From: Colius striatus
Taxonomy: Eukaryota > Chordata > Aves > Coliiformes > Coliidae
Length of the DNA stretch: 64,000 nt
NCBI RefSeq assembly: GCF_028858725.1
Contig: NC_084760.1
Span: forward strand, 92,625,867-92,689,866
Direction: 5' to 3'
Of this stretch, positions 1 through 9,900 are shown one piece after another. The notes below the pieces were generated by a model. It made no database searches. It had not been told where the DNA came from and worked only from the letters and a program-made list of their open reading frames with translations. The position numbers were made by a program, and so were the translations under genes. Numbering within the stretch: the stretch's first letter is position 1; each line of letters starts with the position of its first letter.

Positions 1-164
1 CTATGATCCTTGATTTCCCATGCACTTGCTTCATCAGAAGTTTCCTATGAAGGATCTATCTGCAACCTTGAAACTACCAAAATGTAATAATACGAAGACA
101 GAGAACAGAAATGATAATATTAAAGGCATTATTAACTTCATCTAACGGTAAGAACTGTTCTTAC

Positions 165-261
165 TCGTTTTTCTCTTGTTGTCTTGCTCTTTTTGCCACA
201 TGTTCAGCTTCTAAATCTGCTAAATCTTCACGTTCTTTTTCACTACTGATTATTCCAAACA
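165..261 (-). CDS. NVL: NVL coding exon 4
   Basis: Ninety-seven nt, acceptor TTCTTTCAG and donor AACGA|GTAAGA. It encodes [20 protein letters not shown] and then [12 protein letters not shown], a charged, probably helical stretch matching the NVL linker. The following intron (164 down to 1) runs off the window. Confidence 0.9.
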
Positions 262-3200
262 CTGAAAGAAACAGTTCACACATGTTAAGAAAACAGCCAA
301 AGCATAATCAAAGATTTTGGCACCTGGGACACATCACTAATGGAACTACCTTTTTCGACTTGTATTCTAAAAGCATTTCTTTTTCTTCGTCCATATTCTG
401 CACTGGAAAAAAACAAAACACCACAATAAAATAAACAAGTTACATCAACTGCTTTTTACCACAACATATTGTCATTCTTGGCAGAAAAAAAAAAAACAAA
501 CCAGTTGTAAGGTGATACCCAAGCTCCTACACAAATTCTTATTAAAAACCAACTATGTGAAAAAGTGATTGTTTTTTCTTAAGCTTAGGATAGCTCAATC
601 ACTGAGATGAAATAGAACCACTAAACTATACCAGTCTTTGAAGCAATGTTTAGTAAAAATTATCAAGGTCCTCTTTAACTGTAGGTCTAGAGAAGCAGCA
701 ACATAAACACGCTGGATTCTATTTCACAGCACTATTGATTTTTACAATTGAATTAACACAAAACCATATGGACCAGGGACTAGTCTAAAAAGGACGGTAT
801 GGCAAGGAACTGTGTTCATTAGTAACGGTCACTATGAGAAACTCTGGTTCAATGAGCATCCTTGAATGCAAATAAAAACCATCAACGTTTTACCTTCACT
901 TCCTGGGGGTATACTTTTATAATAGAATCATAGAATGGTAGGGGTTGGATGGGACCTTTAGAGATCATCTAGTCCCAACCCCCTGCCAAAGCAGGTCCAC
1001 CTAGATCAGGTCACACAGGAACACATATTTGGTTTGCTTTTATAGCTGACAGAGGAAAAACAAAACCAAATCCCAGGACCTTTAAGCATCTCAAGCAAAG
1101 GTTTTGGCTTCCTTTCTCTACTAAGGCACAAATAAATAGAACATGCAAACAAGTATAAATACACTTCTCCACCTTTACTAACCCTTCCACCCATCAATGA
1201 TCTGCTGAAATGCAACCTTGCCCCCACCACCCAGAAAAGTCTGCCTAAAAATAATTAGGCAAGGCTGACTGTCCTGCAGAGCAACTGAGCAGAATTCAGG
1301 GTCTTGCTGAATCCTTTATCTCCCCTATCTGTCAGCACTACAATGGATTTTCCCTTATACTTTCAGCTCACTAGGGTAAGGACCAAGATGCTGTAAAGCA
1401 TCTGTAACTGTTTAATCAAAACAAAACAAGTAACCCACAAAACCAAACTGCAACTAGATCTTACAATGCCAACACTTAAGAAAACCCCATGAGATACTAG
1501 ATATACCAGCAGAGGAAAACATTAGAGTGGAAATGATCTTATTGTTTCAATTAACCTCAACAACTGGTAATGAAGTTAACAAAGAAAAATTAGGTTTTTA
1601 TTAAAAATACACAAATGCTAAGCAACAATATATTTCGTATTTTCAATGTAGAATACAAGAATGCAAATATTTGCTCACCTGTAGGTTTTCTGCAAATCAG
1701 ATGCTAGAATTCCAATGTCAACATACTGGCCACATTTACTACTTGCAAGATACTGAAATGAAGAATGTTAAGCAGCAAATAAAACCTTTGTCAATCACTT
1801 GACCACAACATCTGGATCAAATACACCTATTTCAAACCCTACTCTTCCTCAGAGTCAAAACGAAAATCAGAAACAGCCTTAAACTGCCTTGGAACACACT
1901 GGACGGTAGTTCCCAATGAAATGAGAAATGCTTATTAAGACACAGATAACTGGCTAGATACCATTTCCTGTGGAAAAGCAGCATACTGTATTTTGATGCT
2001 TTGGGGACTTCTGCTAGTGCAACTCCATTTGGTGCTGTTTGGTATGAAAGATGACTTGGTAACCCACACATCATCTTACTGTCAATCCTCTTAAGGTTCC
2101 TGGTTTCCCTCAGCTAAGCTTTTGTTTTAGATCTCCTACCTTAAAAATGAAACAATCTATGTGGATTAGTATGACTACGGTCATAATAAGAACTTTAATC
2201 TTTGCAAAATGTTTGAAAGAATGCTACAGAAAAGTACAGAAATGACAGTGAATTCTATTCTGACAGCAGCTGATCCAACCCTTTTCAAACCACAATTATG
2301 GAAAGTGTGAGAAAAATATCTGAATCTCAGGTACAACTGTACTCCATTTGCTTTCTTCTCCACTCTCCAAATGAGGAGCCAGGAGGAGTTTCAATGTTAT
2401 CAGAGTGGATTCCTTCTTAAAAAAAGGAAAATGGAAACAGAGTATCTCCCTAAAAGATGAGGCATTACAAACGTCACAGCAAGGAGGATTTCAGAATCAC
2501 ATTTAAGTTAATACCTCTATTTAAAACGATCAAATTGCTTAAATTTGAATACAAAATTATTTTTTAAAAGGATGTTACACTTCACACTGCACTGACCTGC
2601 AGAAAACATCAAGCCTACCACAAATCAGCTGCCTCTTTTGCTTCACACTAGCCAAGACACAGACACTGTGATCTTGTAAAGGAGAATAAGCAAGTTCCTT
2701 CAAGCAGCCACTCACGTTTTAAGAAATTGAAAGTAGAGTACACTTATACAGCGACTCAGAAAAACGGTGACTAATTTGCAAGGTCACTATACATTTTCAC
2801 AAGATGCGACACAGCACTATGCCACTTGAGGGAATCACTGTACTCCCTGCAGTCCGCGTGTGTATCGTGGAAGTCATCGCACGTTTCCCCTTCATTCCCT
2901 CGTTTGCTGTAACCGATGTACGTTCCCAAGCGCAAACGCTTTCCAATTTGCCCACATCTACCCAGAGTGCAATATTTCTTCTTTATTTTCTGATCATTTC
3001 AGATTTGAAACATCAGGCCAGCCTCAGGGTCAAGAGTACCAAAGAGAACGGAAGGAAGCGATAAAACAAAACAAAGCCAAATAAAAACAGCTTTAATTAG
3101 GAGCTTTCTCAAGCCTTTGGGCAGCCCCAGGCGGCGAGGCCGCCTTTAGGCGCTGGCTGCCGTTCCCCGCCGCACCTGAGCGCGCCGGATGCTCGAGGCC

Positions 3201-3371
3201 CCTTCCAGCCGGAATGGGGAAAAGGTGGAAGGAATGGACAAAGGCGGACCGTGGCGGCGCGAGCAACCCGCTCCCGCCGCGGGCCGGCTGCCGGTGCCTG
3301 CGGGCGGCGGGTACCTGCTTAACGCGCTGCTTCAGCCGCACGTCCACGAAGTGTCCCGGCCGGCTCCGCAT
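165..3371 (-). CDS. NVL: NVL, 5' part (coding exons 1-4, gene continues past the left edge)
   Basis: NVL is a nucleolar AAA-type ATPase with two ATPase modules. It is known to act in 60S ribosomal subunit assembly, binding RPL5 and the exosome helicase MTR4. Only the N-terminal part is here: exons at 3315-3371, 1679-1752, 350-402 and 165-261, joined on the minus strand (281 nt, 93 codons plus 2 nt). All junctions keep frame and use GT-AG borders. The protein opens [19 protein letters not shown], close to the mammalian NVL start, and continues through [15 protein letters not shown] and IISSEKE into an acidic/basic linker. These lie in the N-terminal domain before the ATPase modules, so no Walker motifs are expected here. 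The start ATG at 3371 has G at -3. The gene is divergent from CNIH4 with 521 bp between the two ATGs. Confidence 0.93.
350..402 (-). CDS. NVL: NVL coding exon 3
   Basis: Fifty-three nt, acceptor TTTTTTCCAG and donor AAAAAG|GTAGTT. It encodes [17 protein letters not shown], an almost unchanged NVL motif rich in basic residues. Phase 2 in and phase 1 out agree with the neighbouring exons. Confidence 0.93.
922..1024 (-). repeat. CR1 LINE 3' fragment in NVL intron 2
   Basis: The plus strand shows ATAGAATCATAGAATGG, then GGGTTGGATGGGACC and GATCATCTAGTCC, the reverse complement of the avian CR1 3' end. About 100 bp survive, so this is a heavily 5'-truncated insertion, oriented with NVL transcription. 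The rest of intron 2 (403-1678) shows no recognisable feature. Confidence 0.88.
1679..1752 (-). CDS. NVL: NVL coding exon 2
   Basis: Seventy-four nt, acceptor TTTCAG and donor CAG|GTGAGC. It encodes [20 protein letters not shown] followed by QKTY, matching the conserved NVL segment with YVDIG and LASDLQ. It ends with two bases (AG) of a serine codon completed by exon 3. Confidence 0.92.
1753..3314 (-). other. NVL: NVL intron 1
   Basis: Intron between exons 1 and 2, about 1.56 kb, AT-rich apart from its CpG-island 5' end. I see no repeat, RNA gene or additional exon in it. Confidence 0.85.
3315..3371 (-). CDS. NVL: NVL coding exon 1
   Basis: Nineteen codons from the ATG at 3371 to the donor CAG|GTACCC, ending in phase 0. 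The residues match the mammalian NVL N-terminus in pattern (xxRPxxFVDxxLKQRVxQ). It lies inside the shared CpG island. Confidence 0.92.
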
Positions 3372-3767
3372 CGCCCCTCACACCGCTCTCCCGCGTCGAG
3401 GACCTCCTGGCCAGCCCAGGGGCCGTCCTAGCGCTTTGCCTGCACGGGGGCGGCCGGGGGGGAATTATTCGCAGGCAGCGCGCGGGGAGGCTGAGCGGGA
3501 ATTGTGCGCAGGCAGCACGAGGGGCGCCTCAGCCGCTCTCCCCGCTAGGCCCCCTTCGAACTCCCCGCCCAGCGCGGCGCGGCCCGGCCGCAGCGGGGCC
3601 CGTCCCTGCCCTGGGCGCTGGGCCTTTCTGCGCCTCTGCCCCCCGCCGTGGGTCAGGCTTCACCACAGCTGCCCCCGCCCGCGGCTGTGTCAGATCCCGC
3701 GGGCCGCCCTCACCCAGAGCGGGGACGCGTCCCGGCTGCCGCGGCCCGCAGCGCGGCTGCCGTAGGG

Positions 3768-3790
3768 AACTCCATTTCCCAGCGTGCCGC
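3768..3790 (+). promoter_or_regulatory. ZNF143/THAP11-like promoter element
   Basis: The core CTCCATTTCCCAGCGTGCCG closely resembles the SBS element (ACTACATTTCCCAGCATGC class) bound by ZNF143 and THAP11 in CpG-island promoters. It sits about 100 bp upstream of the CNIH4 ATG and 400 bp from the NVL ATG, a typical promoter position. Binding is inferred from the motif only. Confidence 0.6.
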
Positions 3791-3864
3791 GAGGCGAGGC
3801 GGGACGCGGCGCGGCGCCGCCGGGCCCTGCCCTGCCCGGGCTGGCGCCAGGGCGTACGGCGGCC

Positions 3865-3892
3865 GGGAGGGGAGGGTGGCGGCCGGGGCGGG
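3865..3892 (+). promoter_or_regulatory. G-quadruplex motif abutting the CNIH4 start codon
   Basis: Five runs of at least three G with short spacers (GGGAGGGGAGGG, then GGGG and GGG) end at the base before the ATG at 3893. On the coding strand this could fold as an RNA quadruplex in the 5' leader if transcription begins upstream, and as a DNA quadruplex in the promoter. This is motif evidence only. Confidence 0.5.
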
Positions 3893-3961
3893 ATGGAGTC
3901 GGTGGTCTTCATCTTCTCGCTGATTGACTGCTGTGCCCTCATCTTCCTCTCCGTTTACTTC
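3893..3961 (+). CDS. CNIH4: CNIH4 coding exon 1
   Basis: Twenty-three codons, [19 protein letters not shown] then SVYF, forming most of the first membrane segment. The exon stops at TTC|GTATCCTT in phase 0. Reading on into the intron gives unrelated Gly/Arg-rich residues and a stop near 4105, so retention would truncate the protein. Confidence 0.96.
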
Positions 3962-6900
3962 GTATCCTTCACCTCCGGGGCTGCGGGTGTCAGGAGCGGG
4001 GCGGGTTGGGGCTGCGCCCGGCAGGACCGGGGCGGGCTGGGCCCGTTGAGGCGCCGCGAAACGCGGGCGGGCGGGTGCGGAGCCGCCGAGCTGGGGATGG
4101 GTTGAGGGTGGTGGGTAGCGGGGCGTGGGGGCCTGTGCTGGGTAACGGCCGCTGGCAGGGAGTGCCTGGGGAGCAGTCCCTGAGACCCGCGGGAGAGGGC
4201 GGCTTGGCGAGGTGGGAACGTCTCGCTGCGGGGAAACGGTGAGTGAATCGGTGCCCGAAATCTCTTCGCCTCTTCGAGCGCTGGAGCTCGAGGGGCTGCT
4301 ACGGGCATGTGCGGCCGGTGCGGTGGGAAACACGTCGTGCCTCGCAGAGGTAGCACGTGCTGGGCCTCGGTGCAGAGGCCTCGGAAGCAACGCAAAAGCC
4401 ACACAGCCTTTGCTTGTAAGGATGCCTTACTGTGAATGGGAGCTCATCACTGGGAGGCTCTTGAGTTCCTCAACAAACAGAACGTCTGTGTTCTTGGTTA
4501 CAAACTTGCAGTTTTTGCTGTCTGGCATAGTTAGAATGTAAAAACATTGGTTTGATTTTCTTATTTTTTCTGAATAAAAGAGAATTGGCTGACACAGTCT
4601 TTCAAATCCTGGTGCTGTTTCAGAATCCACCCAGTTCTTCTAATACAAAAAAGTACAGAAGCACTTAAATTAATCCTAGAAGGATACGTGACTTGTATTG
4701 TTGACAAATAGAAAGACTTTACCCATTTTTTAGAGATGAAAAAAAAAAATCTCATTTTTTTTCCCTTTCTTTGGAAAAAAGGAGCAGAGTCTTTACAGGG
4801 CATGGCATTGTGATGCATGCGTGTAACCTAAAAGCCTTTTTTGAGAGGACTTTTCTATCTGAAATCTTTGTATTTTAATTGCTGAAGATTCATTTTATAA
4901 TGATGCTACCCTCTCATTTCCTAGCAAAGTGGGATTTAATCCAATGTCACTGTAAAAAACAAACAAAAAATCCACTTCTTAAAATGGCACTATTTAGCTT
5001 TATTGTGAGGAGAGTTCAAAAAGTGCATTAGCTTTTTCTTCCTTGTAGGTTCTGGTTTCTAGTGTTGTAATAGTCCTGATAATAATGAGTTTGCCTCTCT
5101 GGTCTGTTTTAAGTGTTGAGCTGAACTTTAGCACTTGTGCAACAGTTGCTGTTGGGAAAACATCATAAAATCTCTTGGTCTGATCATAAAAGGTGGCCTA
5201 ACTTTTCTACCTAAAGTAGGAATGAGTTGTAACTACTGGAAATACACTTTTGGCAGTCTAACTGTAGAACAAGAGAGTATATGCTGAGAGCATAGTGCTC
5301 TCCCCACCTTATTCAAAATAAAGCTTTGTATATTCTGAGTTACCATACAATTTTTCCTTATCTTGCACCTCAGATAATCACACTCTCAGATTTGGAATGC
5401 GACTACATTAATGCCAGATCATGCTGCTCAAAGCTCAATAAAGTAAATAATTCTTCTTTGCACTTACTTGTTTAAGAGAACAGCCCTCTCATCTTAACAT
5501 CACAAGTAACGGCTCTGAAGAGCCTTGATTGGTAATGTTTTGCATGTAGCCTTTATTTCAGTGTGCTTGTCCTTTTTGGATGCCCATCCTTCAGCAAATT
5601 GAGTCACGAAATACTGCTGTTCTGACCCTTGGTGCTCTGAGATGGGCTGCTGCTCTGAATTCACATTCACAGACTTGTTGAGTTCTGTGCTTTGGTTCTT
5701 GTGGGTGTGCCACAGCAAAGGTGTCTGCCTGCTTGGGACTGTGCTCCAAGAGCTATACAGCAACTCTCTCTGATGCTTCTGTATAATTGCTAACCTCTTT
5801 TGAACAGCAGAGTTTTACTGTGATAAGGGAAAAAATATTACCATTTTAACCAAATCTGCTTGAAACTGATTTAATTACGTCAATATGGCTTTCCCTCGTG
5901 GGTGTTGGTTTTGGTTTAAAGGTATTTTCTTCCTTCATATAAAAGAGATTGCTACAGGATACCATCAAGCCAAAGATGAGTTATTACCAGGGGCTGACCC
6001 AATTTAACCATGCCAGTTTTCCTATTGATCAACTTTCTTCTCTGTTCCATGCCTGAGGGTGTTAGTATGTCCTGTGTCTGTGCAGATTTTAATTATCCGC
6101 TCCTCTCATTTCTAAAGCCAGTGTTCTCTGCAGTGACTTCAAATGAGCACTGTACGCTGTCTTCACTCATTTTCTTAAGTGCGTGTGTAGTACAGTTATG
6201 TTCAAGCAGCTATGTCTGTCTCTAGAGATCATTGTAATACTTGGATAAAGTATCTCTTGTAATATCTTAGTGCCAGATTTCTGGCTTACCACTTGGAATC
6301 TGTCCAAAGGTATTAATTTCCTCACATTGTGGTGAAATCGCTTGCTTCTGCCATGAATTTTCTGATTAGAGTCAGGGATAACTCCACATGGATTTCCTTT
6401 TCAGACAGGAATTTAAATTTATGCGTATAATTCTTTTTTTGTTCCCTTTCTACAGTGGGTGGTCCCTGAGGTGATCGGCCATGCTGTTGTAACTGTATTA
6501 ATGCTCATTTCATTGCACTGGTTCATCTTTCTCCTCAATTTGCCAGTAGCAACGTGGAATATATACAGGTAAGTGCAAAGGGGTTTAGTGTGCTGCTTGT
6601 TTTTTTTGCACTGTTGGTAGATTAAGTGTAGTGTGAAGCTAAACAAGAAGTCATGGTAAGATGTTTCAGCGTGTTCTTCAGCTGCTAACAGCCATCATGG
6701 ATCTAACCAACGTACAACTCTCCTCTCCTTGCAATTAAAATTACAAGAAACCCAAGGGGGTAAAAGATAGGAAACTTTGGTCCTTTCTTTACGTTCTGTC
6801 CAGTGCCCAGGAATCTTGATCTGTGACTCATTCCCAAATTCACAGGAAGTAATAGCATGGTAGTTGGGATTAGGAAGTAGTTCTGTTTTTCTAAGCTGGA

Positions 6901-9900
6901 GGCAGCATGAGTTGTATGCTTAATAAACAAATGTGGCCTAATGCACACGCACAGGGATAGGGGTTTTTGGCCACCCGTATGTACCCTATGTTGTTGCTCA
7001 AAATGACCAGTATTCCCTTTGGTATCTGTTGGTAAGTATGGAGTTTGCATTTGATCTTTGATTTAGGCTTGACTGTTTCTACATAGACACTGGAGAGAGA
7101 ATGCATTTGCTTTGAAGCTTTCAGGGTTTCTTGTACTGGTTACCCTTTTGATGCTTCCTTTTCCTTACTTAGGTCAATGTTTAAAGAAGCTACCTGCTTT
7201 CCCTTCTAAACCTTTGAAAGATACAACTAAGTGTGGAAACTATTTCTGTTTCCACACTTCAGAGAGGAAGCTTTGATTGCTGTTTTGAATTGACAGCTCT
7301 CATTTTATATTTGTCATACATGGGGTAGACATTCTGAGTATCATGAAACCTGGTATTGTTTCCTGTATTTTAGATGTGCAGTGTAGGCAATAAATATATG
7401 GGACAATATGATACTTAACCCATCCTGCCACAAGAGGTTAAAATGTTAAGCCTGTAGCGCCAATCTTGCCTTCTTTCTGAGGATCGAATAGTCATCTACA
7501 TTAATAACCTGGACTGTCCCATCTATAGTGAAGGAATTACAGGTCTGCAAAAGCAAGTGTGGTGGTTTGCATGATAAAAGGAATCTGATGCTTTGGGATA
7601 GAACTTAGACTTGACTCAGCGTTGAATGAACAGAAAGTATGGTAGTCAAAAAAATGGTGGACTGTAGAGTAGTTTCAGCACACTGAAGGGAGGAGAGGAG
7701 AAGATGTCACTTGCTAAATTAGGATTAAGTGGAAAAAAGGTGAAGGGGGTGAATGCAATATCAAGAGCTGCAAACTTCCAGCATCAGCTGAATGTATTTC
7801 AATCTTCATATGTTACAGTATTTCAGGAACCAGTTTCTGGAGCAAATGTTGCTGTGTGTGAGTTGAGAAAGGTTTAGGACTATCATTCTACTCCAAGCTG
7901 TGTAAAATTATCCCCTCCTGCTTACTCTCTTTCCTTCAAAACCTGCTTAGTCTTCATGAGTGAATGGCAGTTACAGACAGTACTGGCTTAATTTACTAAC
8001 TGTCTTGATTTCAGTGAGAGAAGAGAGGTTTTGTGTGAAAGGGACATCAGAAACAAATCCCAGGGAGGAAAAAATTGGTCAAAAACAGCATCGAGAGAGA
8101 AAAGGTGCAGCATGTTTACTTTAACATCTTACTGGCCCATCTTCCTTAATTTGGTTTATTTTTTTCCTGAGTTTCTTAATGTCTTATACTGTCTCTGATG
8201 AGACATAGTTGTGTTTTACAGTCTTATTTTAAAACTAGATATTGAAGCAGCTTATTTGAAATCTAATCATATTTCAAAATAGATATTTTCTTAATTCTTA
8301 AATATTTCTTAGACCTGCTACTATGTAAAAGAAGTAAGAATTTTAGCATGTTAAAGAAGTAGGAATTACAAAGGTAATATTGAATGTAAATAGACAAAAA
8401 GAAAGCTGAGCCCTTCTATTCCTTCTTTGTTACACAGACCTGCTTGAGATTATAAGTCCAAATAATGTGATTCTTGCCGTTATCTTTAAGTAAATAATTT
8501 ACCTCTTAACTGAAGGAAGGAGGGAAAAAACCTTAGCAATCTTTCAAGTACAGTGAAAATTCTGACCAGGACTTCCCCATCCCTTACGAACTTGTGTAAT
8601 CTAGAGAGAAAGGTCCTGTTGCTGTAGTGGCAGCAGCATCCCCCAAATGGAGATGCTAGAAGCACTTATGTGTATGTTTATTCAAGCTGATGGTTTCCTT
8701 GCTCTGTGTGGTTTTGCTGCAGAAGGTTTTTTTTGCAGTTCAGAGTATGACAACTGTCTTGAGTTGACTTTGTCAGCATCTAGCGCTGTTGTGTCCATGG
8801 CTGCAATTCCTTAGATGTACAATATAAGCTGGACCAGCTTGGAAGAACTACCAGCTTCTGTAACTAAGTTGCATCATTTAACTGTTACCATTGTTTTAAG
8901 AAGTGAAATTAAGAAATTCTACCTTTATGGCACTCGTCCTAGAGATGTAAAAAAACTGTGCATTCTATTTCTGGGATAAATTGGTACAGGGAGCTTGTGT
9001 TCTCCCTTTTATTCCAATAAAATGCATCACATTCCCAGTAAACAGACAGTAATTTGGGTTGTAACACTAAAAATAGAACAATGGAGTACAACTTTAAATT
9101 TAGAATTTAAAATTGGAATCATTTGACATGAACTGTTTTTAATGGGACATTGAAAATGGTCATTAGTCAAATACGCTGCAGTGCTTTTTAATGCCTCAGC
9201 TCCTAGAAAACATCCACTGTGGTCTCTCGCTGCTGTTAAAAACATCCTTGTTCCCTTCCTTCCTCTCCTGTTATTGAAATGATGTTTGTAAGAGGTGGGA
9301 AAGTGCCTTTTGGGGTGCAAGTGGTGGCAGTATATAAAGAAATCAAAAAGTGTTTTGTTCCAAGTACTTGCTTTTGCTCCAGGTGTAAGATGAAGAGTTC
9401 AGTTCCTGTGTAGAATCAGTAGGATTCCAGGAACGCAGAGCCTGTGTGACATTTAAGTGAAATAATAATAACTGTTCTAGACTGAGCTCAGCTGGAGTGA
9501 GAACTTCATGTGCTTGCATTTGCTGTCTTGAGAAATGCTTGTGACAAAAGAACTTGCTGCTTGCTGAATTTTCACAGGACCTAAACATTTGTTTTGCTGG
9601 TTTTATTCCTCCTTTTGCTTACTTTTCACTTTGTTTCACTCAGCTTTTTTTCTTATGAGGGTTGGAGAGTGGAACTGAACTCCCTTCAGTTCTGTCATCC
9701 TGTCTGCCTCAGTCTCTTTGCTAACACAGGATGGCTGTGGCAAAGATGGGCATAGTACACAGGTCCTTTGTCTTATGCTATTTCATTTGGACCACTGGAG
9801 TTAGTGATTATCTCTGTGGGTTTTTTTCAGAAATAAATCACCAATTCTTAGCTAAATGAATTCTTTTCCACTCCCTTTCATCTAACGCGTCTTTCCTCTG

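Larger units (their letters stand above)
3100..4400. promoter_or_regulatory. CpG island, bidirectional NVL/CNIH4 promoter
   Basis: A sharp rise in GC content and CpG density spans both 5' ends. The NVL ATG (3371, minus) and CNIH4 ATG (3893, plus) face away from each other. There is no TATA box at a plausible distance from either start. Many GGGCGG/CCGCCC-like runs are present. The head-to-head layout suggests a shared CpG-island promoter, with transcription starts between the ATGs. The long open frames inside it are a consequence of GC richness. Confidence 0.85.

Noticed and set aside
3214-3765. Plus-strand open frame of 183 codons, and minus-strand frames of 137-230 codons at 3529-4404
   Set aside because: All lie in the NVL/CNIH4 CpG island, overlap each other on both strands and give Pro/Arg/Ala-rich text. 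NVL exon 1 and CNIH4 exon 1 explain the only family-like residues.
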